Made by a program: the position numbers and the translations under genes. The notes below the pieces were generated by a model. It made no database searches. It was not told the DNA's origin and saw only the letters and a program-made list of their open reading frames with translations. Shown one piece after another: positions 59,120 through 64,000 of a DNA stretch of 64,000 nt. The DNA comes from Protula sp. h YS-2021 (taxonomy: Eukaryota > Annelida > Polychaeta > Sabellida > Serpulidae), in NCBI GenBank assembly GCA_949752745.1, contig OX457028.1:22180352-22244351 (forward strand), given 5' to 3'. The number at the start of each line of letters is the position of its first letter. Position 1 is the stretch's first letter.

Positions 59120-59290
59120 TATATTATATAGTCCTCTCTAGTTATCTCGAACTCGGTTATCTCGAAGTTCCGGTTATCTCGAACCTTTTTCGAAGTCCAA
59201 TTTTTTCCTTATTAGTCTTCTAAAAGCCCTCGTTATCTCTAAGCTACTTCCCCGGATGTTTCGAACCTTTGAACTTTAAAGAAACATTGT
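59120..59290. repeat. 'GGTTATCTCGAA' repeat fragment, pogo-like end
   Basis: Three GTTATCTCGAA-type words follow TAGTCCTCTCTAGTTATC at 59129-59182, then CCTCGTTATCTCTAAG. This is the look of a Tigger/pogo terminal region. It lies within 10-170 bp upstream of the proposed PGS1 start. Confidence 0.45.
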
Positions 59291-59439
59291 ATTTTAAGTT
59301 GCGAATGTATCTACAAAGCAGTTCAAAGTACACATAGGAACTTAATTTTTTTTTATAAAAGCCCAGCAACACTCCATGTCCTTTTATTGTGATACAAACA
59401 AAAAACTCCCGCTACTCAGTAGTTCAGAGTTACGTTTTC

Positions 59440-59885
59440 ATCTCACTGAGTAAACTGAGTTGCAATCAGCCGGTAACGAGTCCTTTTGTACCATAGGTGC
59501 CTGTATCCTTTTAAGCATAAGGTGAGTTTATACACAACTTGTAAAAACAAAGTGCAGTTAGATAGGAATTTTAGTTGCAATTCGCAGCTTATTAAAAAAA
59601 TTGAGTTCCAATTAGCCGATAAAGACTGTTTTCGTGTAAAAGGTGCCGGTATTCTTTAGAGTAAGTGAGTTTTACAAAACTTGTGAAAGACAAAGTGCAA
59701 TTAGAAAGGGATTTTGGTTGCAATTTACAGCTCACTGAGGAACCGGAGTTGCAATCACCTGAGTAAGAGTTCCTTTGTATAAAAGGTGCCGGTATCCTTT
59801 TGAGGTTTAGGTGACAGTCTATACAGCTCTTGTGAAAGGCAAAGTGTATAATCAGAAAGGATTATTCGTTGCAATTGAGAGCGCC
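59440..59885. repeat. Tandem repeat of about 143 bp, 3 units
   Basis: GGTGCCGGTATCCTTTT-like blocks lie at about 59499, 59642 and 59785. They are followed by GTGAGTTT..ACAACTTGTGAAAG and AAAGTGCAATTAGAAAGG. Confidence 0.85.
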
Positions 59886-60267
59886 GACACGTTCAACTCC
59901 TGTCATCCATTTTTTTTGTATAAATAGTATAAATGTCGCTCGTTTTTCACTCAAATTGAAGAATTTTGTTTGCTCGTGTCATTACTTAATTTACCTAATT
60001 AAAAACCTAATTGCCTAAAAGCGATGTGTTCACAGGAAAATCCCTTCTAAATTCTGTGTGAATTGCTACAGTTGCCTAAAAGCACTACGAGGGTTGGACG
60101 AATGGTTATAGTAGATCCTAATTGCTGAACACAATTTTTACTTGTCAATTATCACAAAATAAGGAATATTTGAGTCGTAAGAGTTCGCAAATTTGCATCT
60201 GGTTTATTAAGTTTAGTTAGAATTGAACATTGTGTCGTCACCAATTACGATCTACTCAATGTTTTTT

Positions 60268-61083
60268 CAGGGTTGGCAAGATTTGGCCGGCCAGATTTGC
60301 CCGACAATTGTCGGCAAGGCAAAATCTCTTAAAGTGGCCCAATCAGGCCAAATCTGGTTTTTTCGCCCAATTTTTTTTTGTTCATTTAATTTTAATCTTT
60401 ATTTTTCTGGAAATATAATAAAGCTAGTTTTATTCACCCAAGCACGCGTTTGTTTACATAAATAATGCACTTTTCTATAAATTCAATAGCACATAGTAGA
60501 GTATTTAAATAATAAAACGGGGAATTTTTGGTTAAGAAGTCTAATCCACAATTCTACAATGAATGTCTCTGCAGATGATGCACGCTATATACTGGACTAG
60601 TAGTTCGGAGTAATAAATTTGAGTAGTAATTCTGAATAGTTGCATCTACGGTAATTACACCTCCTTGTATGTGGCTTCACGACAAATTAATTCCCTCGAG
60701 CATTCTTAATCTCCGGTTTCAGTTACAGTGTTTTCACGTTTAATAATCATAAGATTAACTAAACATCATTTTATTATACCGATCAAAGATAGAAATTCCG
60801 TTTCCCTAATTATAAAAACCTGGCGATAATATCTCTGAATGTGGCTTCACGACAAATTAATCCCCTCGAGCATTCTTTATTTCTGGTTGAATATAGTGTT
60901 TTGATGTTTAGTAATCAGAAGTTTAACTGAATACCTTTTTTTTTATACCTATCAAAGTTAGAAAATCCGTTTCCCCAATTATAAACAACCTGGCGATAAT
61001 TGATGATTTTAAATTTTGCCAGAATTTGCTGCCGGCAAGGCAAAATCTAGATATAGCCGGTTTTTTGTTTTTTGCCAACCCTG
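60268..61083. mobile_element. hAT-type non-autonomous element, 0.8 kb
   Basis: It starts CAGGGTTGGCAAGATTTGGCC and ends with the complement (GCCAACCCTG). GTTTTTT flanks both sides, seven bases of an expected eight. Inside, a 172-bp block is duplicated (GTGGCTTCACGACAAATTAAT at 60667 and 60841). No transposase. Confidence 0.8.
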
Positions 61084-62069
61084 GTTTTTTAACACTGTCG
61101 TGTGTAGGATATTTCGCGAATGAAAAATGTTGACACGTCCATTTATCAACGAAATCACGAGACAACGTGTTGCTTTGGGCGTTCCCAATAAAAATGGGCA
61201 AAATCTCTGCGCTTCGAATAAAAATAACCGTGTGAAACGGAAAGAACTGACAGAGAGATTTCGCCTAAATGTCAAATTTCTCTTGCACAAAGGAGTAATC
61301 GGGTTTTCAACAACCCGTATGCCATTTTAAAAATTTATTAAAAATGCTAACAAATAGTTTCACGTTTCAATTTCTTTATGTTCCGAGTATGAGCTGTTTT
61401 TGCGATATTTCTTCCGTATTTTTCTTTTATTTTCTTTCATGGCCTTCATGTGTGGGCGATAATAAGATTAGATACGTTTAGAGCAATCTAGGTATCTGCA
61501 CTTAACAAACTTATACATCATACTATCGCAACTATCTATTTGGCAAGTATCAGTTGACTTATTTCTTGACATTTACATACATTGAAGATATTAAGGGGAA
61601 AAGACGTTTTCCAAAGTTCATAGCTAGAAAAAAGCTATGCACATGCACGCAGTGAGCATGAAAGACCTAATCTTTTCCAAGTGAAACGAATTAAGTTGTA
61701 AATTGGTACCAACAGCAACTTCAGAGAAGCTTCAGTATAGGCTAATTATAACAAAGAAGGTTTGCAGATAATAGATTTGCAGATGATAAAAAAAAATGAC
61801 AACGAAAGAGGCAGAAAGTCTAAACAGGTAAACAGCCGGTATGAAAACCTTTCCGGTTCCGGTTGGTGTTGTCCAAACTTCCGATTAACCAGTAATACAA
61901 AAGTACACATGTACTTTACTTCCCCGACCCAACCGCCAAATCTACCACTTCCCGAGTCCTCTGCCTTGACCCACAAACAGAGTACATTGACATCACGCAG
62001 ACAAAGACCAATCATATTGAACTTCTGCAGACGAATGAAATAAGAAATCTTCGCAAAAAAGTAGTGGGA
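61084..62069. other. No feature recognised
   Basis: AT-rich to 61750, then slightly richer in GC. No gene or repeat is supported. Whether it belongs to the virus-like region to the right is unknown. Confidence 0.45.
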
Positions 62070-62213
62070 AAATACGGGTTTGAGCACGCGGGTGCTCAAA
62101 CCCGTACGGGTTTGGGCACGCGCGTGCTCAAACCCGTATTTTCAGGTGTTTTGAAACCCGTACGGGTTTGAGCACAGGTGTGTTGAAACCCGTACGGGTT
62201 TGAGCACACCTTC
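62070..62213. repeat. Nested palindromes built on AAACCCGTACGGGTTT
   Basis: An outer pair GAAAATACGGGTTTGAGCAC / GTGCTCAAACCCGTATTTTC (62069-62143) encloses two 13-bp hairpins with 4-nt loops (GCGG and GCGC) separated by TA. The 16-bp perfect palindrome AAACCCGTACGGGTTT occurs at 62098, 62154 and 62186. The fold would be a cross or Y, like the hairpin ends or origins of small DNA viruses. It stands directly before the first TATA-driven ORF. Confidence 0.85.
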
Positions 62214-62257
62214 TGTAGCATGGGGGGCTGACTGCACGGATTGCTACATGGAAGTAG

Positions 62258-62265
62258 TATAAAAG
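62258..62265 (+). promoter_or_regulatory. TATA box 1
   Basis: TATAAAAG, 71 bp before ATG 62329. A transcript starting 25-30 bp downstream would begin after the ATGs at 62267 and 62278, which is why 62329 is chosen as the start. Confidence 0.65.
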
Positions 62266-62328
62266 CATGAGTGAAACATGTCAACTAGTCAACTAGTAAT
62301 ACATTGTGTGACGAGAAAAGACTTCACA

Positions 62329-62796
62329 ATGTCAGCATTACTTCTTGACAGATGTATGACTATGGACGACGTCTTCAAAGTGAATTATACTAACTATGTG
62401 TTTTCAAAGCTTCCTACTTTTGAATGGGATTGGATGCAGCAAGTGAAGAATTTACATCTGCATTGGGAAGCTGTCGGAAAGACTATTCCAAGTGATTTCA
62501 TCGACTCGTTTCTACGTGACTGTGAAGATCTACATATACTATCAACTTATAACATTGATTTAACATTTATCATATCAACTTATGACATTGATTCAGCATT
62601 TATCAACGCGAATACAATTTGGGCAGTTGAGCTCATGTTAGTTGTAGCTGCAAGAATCATTTTACTTTATGATGATGATGTTCCATTGACGACGAATGTA
62701 TCAGACCTTGTTCGATTCAACCATGGACGAGTTGAAGTGAATTCAAACGTTTGCAAGAAGTTTGAAAAGCTTGACTCAGCAACCAGTTGGGTATAA
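62329..62796 (+). CDS. Virus-like ORF 1, unknown function
   Basis: It encodes 155 residues from ATG 62329 (MSALLLDRCMTMDDVF); the frame is open further up to ATG 62278. The product is rich in aromatic and acidic residues (FEWDWMQQVKNLHLHWEAVG), with a hydrophobic stretch near AVELMLVVAARIILLY and no signal peptide. A 12-residue unit is duplicated in tandem (LSTYNIDLTFII / STYDIDSAFI). It has no intron. Its stop codon (TAA 62794-62796) lies inside the next TATA box. I recognise no family. The compact tandem layout with ORF 2 and the PC4-like ORF suggests one transcriptionally independent unit of a DNA virus or virus-like transposon. Confidence 0.6.
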   Translation: MSALLLDRCMTMDDVFKVNYTNYVFSKLPTFEWDWMQQVKNLHLHWEAVGKTIPSDFIDSFLRDCEDLHILSTYNIDLTFIISTYDIDSAFINANTIWAVELMLVVAARIILLYDDDVPLTTNVSDLVRFNHGRVEVNSNVCKKFEKLDSATSWV

Positions 62797-62799
62797 AAG
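62792..62799 (+). promoter_or_regulatory. TATA box 2, overlapping ORF 1 stop
   Basis: TATAAAAG shares bases with the TAA stop of ORF 1. Downstream (62880-62926) is only a 14-codon frame at ATG 62882, overlapping GCAGGTATGAG, which fits a splice donor. This promoter may drive a spliced leader or a longer transcript covering ORF 2. Confidence 0.6.
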
Positions 62800-62933
62800 G
62801 GAGTGAACTCAGCAGAGTGAAGTCATTTCTCAGCAGACAGTTGGAGGGAGTGGAGAACAAGACAAGCAACGCAGCGCAGGTATGAGCACAGTTTCCGGAA
62901 GTGAATGTAAATTATTTCGTTAAAGCAGTGAGA

Positions 62934-62957
62934 GACGAAATGACGCATCATTTCGTC
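62934..62957. promoter_or_regulatory. Inverted repeat with TCATTTCGTC words
   Basis: GACGAAATGA and TCATTTCGTC are perfect complements around CGCA. A further CATCATTTCGTCAC copy follows at 62961-62974, 6 bp before TATA box 3. It is probably an operator or enhancer site for the next promoter. Confidence 0.6.
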
Positions 62958-62979
62958 ATCACATCATTTCGTCACAGCA

Positions 62980-62987
62980 TATAAAAG
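62980..62987 (+). promoter_or_regulatory. TATA box 3
   Basis: TATAAAAG, 48 bp before ATG 63028, leaving a leader of about 20 bases. Confidence 0.7.
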
Positions 62988-63027
62988 GGGTAACATAATA
63001 CATTCATGAAGAGTAAAAAAAAAAAAC

Positions 63028-63348
63028 ATGGAAGAAGACAGAGCTATGGAAAAAATATTTAAGGATTGGTACGCTACATGGATGTTTTCACGCATTCGAG
63101 TAGAAAATCCAGCACTATGGTGGGAAGACATTAACAAAAAATGGTCAAGTGCACATGTTATAGTTTCTTCATATATTCTTTTCAATGGATTTAAGGATGA
63201 ATGTGAAGAATTGAATCTTCCTTACCAACGGTTTAATATACAGGAAGCTATGCAAAAAACAGAACATGAATGGCTGCCTGAAGTAAAAGAACTCGTTAGA
63301 AAGTGGTTCATAGCCTATTGGGGTGAGGAATCAAATATGATTGGTTAA
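63028..63348 (+). CDS. Virus-like ORF 2, unknown function
   Basis: It encodes 106 residues from ATG 63028, preceded by an A run. The product is small, acidic and Trp-rich (about eight Trp), e.g. DWYATWMFSRIRVENPALWW and EVKELVRKWFIAYWGEE. It is predicted mostly helical, with no signal peptide or transmembrane segment. Trp density and length resemble ORF 1 (FEWDW, LHWEAV), so the two could be distant relatives, though I could not align them. The stop (63346-63348) lies inside the ATTGGTTA promoter repeat of the next gene. No family recognised. Confidence 0.6.
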   Translation: MEEDRAMEKIFKDWYATWMFSRIRVENPALWWEDINKKWSSAHVIVSSYILFNGFKDECEELNLPYQRFNIQEAMQKTEHEWLPEVKELVRKWFIAYWGEESNMIG

Positions 63349-63447
63349 AAATTCTGTAACGTCTTCAAGCAACTCTGATTGGTTAAAAAATTCAATAACG
63401 TCTTCAAGCAACTCATAATATAATTGGTTAACGCTTTTATGACGTCA
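63338..63447 (+). promoter_or_regulatory. Duplicated CCAAT-type element plus CRE
   Basis: A 38-bp unit (63338-63375) beginning TGATTGGTTAAAAA and ending CGTCTTCAAGCAACTC is repeated directly at 63376-63414. A third ATTGGTTA is at 63423-63430. ATTGG is an inverted CCAAT box. A perfect TGACGTCA (63440-63447) is a CRE site for CREB/ATF-type factors. TATA box 4 follows 15 bp later. Confidence 0.75.
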
Positions 63448-63461
63448 TATGGTATATGACA

Positions 63462-63469
63462 TATAAAAG
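63462..63469 (+). promoter_or_regulatory. TATA box 4
   Basis: TATAAAAG, 42 bp before ATG 63504, nearly the same spacing as box 3 to ORF 2. Confidence 0.75.
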
Positions 63470-63503
63470 GAATGAACTCTAGTATTACTCAACAGTCACA
63501 ACC

Positions 63504-64000
63504 ATGAACGCAACCATGAACACATCATTTGAAATCAGTCATAACTTACAAGTCTGTGTAGAAGAAGGAGCATATGGAAGCTTTGCACGTCTTTTACGTG
63601 GGTCAAGATGGATTGTTCTCTCAACTCTTATGTGGGATAAAATAAGAGTCAATAGTTACCACATGCGAGATGAAGGATATGAACTCAAACTTTCTGACGA
63701 TAAACATATTACAGTCATTAAGTTTGCTGAAAAGAGATATGTCAGTTTTCACTGGATTCGAGAAGTGAACAGTAAAGTGTACAACAACTACATCAACCTA
63801 AATGATGAGGAATGGAATACATTTTTAGATATTATACCAAAAGTTGCAGAGCTGTTGAAAGGAAAATGTCATGAAACATTGAAAATACAGCTTTTTCATC
63901 AACGTATGAAAGAAAGCGAGCTGAAGAAAGAGGATCTGAGAGAAGTGAGAAATTGTAACAAACACGCGTACAACCAACTTGCTTACATTTGTGAGTACTG
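63504..64000 (+). CDS. PC4/p15-like protein, cut by window end
   Basis: ATG 63504 opens 165 codons with no stop to the window edge. Residues about 57-115 (LSDDKHITVIKFAEKRYVSF... then INLNDEEWNTFLDIIPKVAELL) follow the pattern of the PC4/p15 transcription coactivator domain. That pattern is two to four beta strands with hydrophobic-alternating residues, a strand ending in a basic residue, then an amphipathic helix starting L-x-x-x-E/Q-W. PC4 binds single-stranded DNA and helps RNA polymerase II initiation. The domain call is by eye and uncertain. The C-terminal part is basic/acidic and helical (MKESELKKEDLREVR). If correct, a virus-borne ssDNA-binding or transcription factor is the likely role. 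Confidence 0.6.
   Translation, partial: MNATMNTSFEISHNLQVCVEEGAYGSFARLLRGSRWIVLSTLMWDKIRVNSYHMRDEGYELKLSDDKHITVIKFAEKRYVSFHWIREVNSKVYNNYINLNDEEWNTFLDIIPKVAELLKGKCHETLKIQLFHQRMKESELKKEDLREVRNCNKHAYNQLAYICEY

Noticed and set aside
62096..62284. Minus-strand ORF over the palindromes
   Set aside because: It encodes only the repeated palindrome units and has no independent support.
62278..62328. ATG 62278 (and 62267) as start of ORF 1
   Set aside because: They lie only 9-20 bp past the TATA box, before a start site 25-30 bp downstream could include them; ATG 62329 is preferred. ATG 62267 opens only a 9-codon frame.

Overview
The window looks like nuclear DNA of an invertebrate animal, probably a marine lophotrochozoan such as a mollusc. 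It is AT-rich, with GT-AG introns in the two recognisable host genes, tRNA-derived SINEs, Ty3/gypsy and CR1/jockey-like retroelements, many non-autonomous DNA transposons and long tandem arrays. The phylum is inferred from general sequence character, not proven.

Layout. 0.3-1.0 kb: tandem repeat. 1.1-4.9 kb: minus-strand Ty3/gypsy element with LTR remnants. 6.0-7.1 kb: terminal-inverted-repeat (TIR) element around a reverse transcriptase fragment. 7.1-8.2 kb: 5'-truncated LINE. 9.57-16 kb: plus-strand Ty3/gypsy element with a 5' LTR, a tRNA-Leu-type primer binding site, decayed gag-pol and a hAT MITE splitting pol. A matching LTR lies at 20.4 kb, beyond a 139-bp satellite, a zinc-finger-like ORF with one internal stop and a SINE. 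22.5-26 kb: two LINE fragments and a RecQ helicase pseudogene. 26.2-36.5 kb: hairpin, TTAA-flanked element, one unidentified spliced exon, C/G-run TIR element, pentanucleotide satellite, 145-bp repeats and a 51-bp minisatellite of about 2.9 kb.

Two host genes converge in the right half. A CHCHD1/mS37-like gene (+) has exons at 38331-38449 and 47404-47571; its first exon was not found. PGS1 (-) runs from 59114 to 48293 in nine exons whose reading phases all join, giving 588 residues with both PLD-type motifs. Both products are expected to act in mitochondria. Their long introns hold most of the transposons: a TA-flanked Tigger, a SINE, a 9-bp-TSD element, LINEs and a THAP fragment.

The last 2 kb (62.07-64.0 kb) is different in kind: nested palindromes, then three short intronless ORFs on one strand, with four TATAAAAG boxes. 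One ORF's stop codon lies inside the next TATA box, and another's lies inside the next promoter repeat. The last ORF resembles a PC4/p15 fold and runs off the window. This compaction suggests an integrated DNA virus or virus-like transposon and is the strongest candidate for something undescribed.
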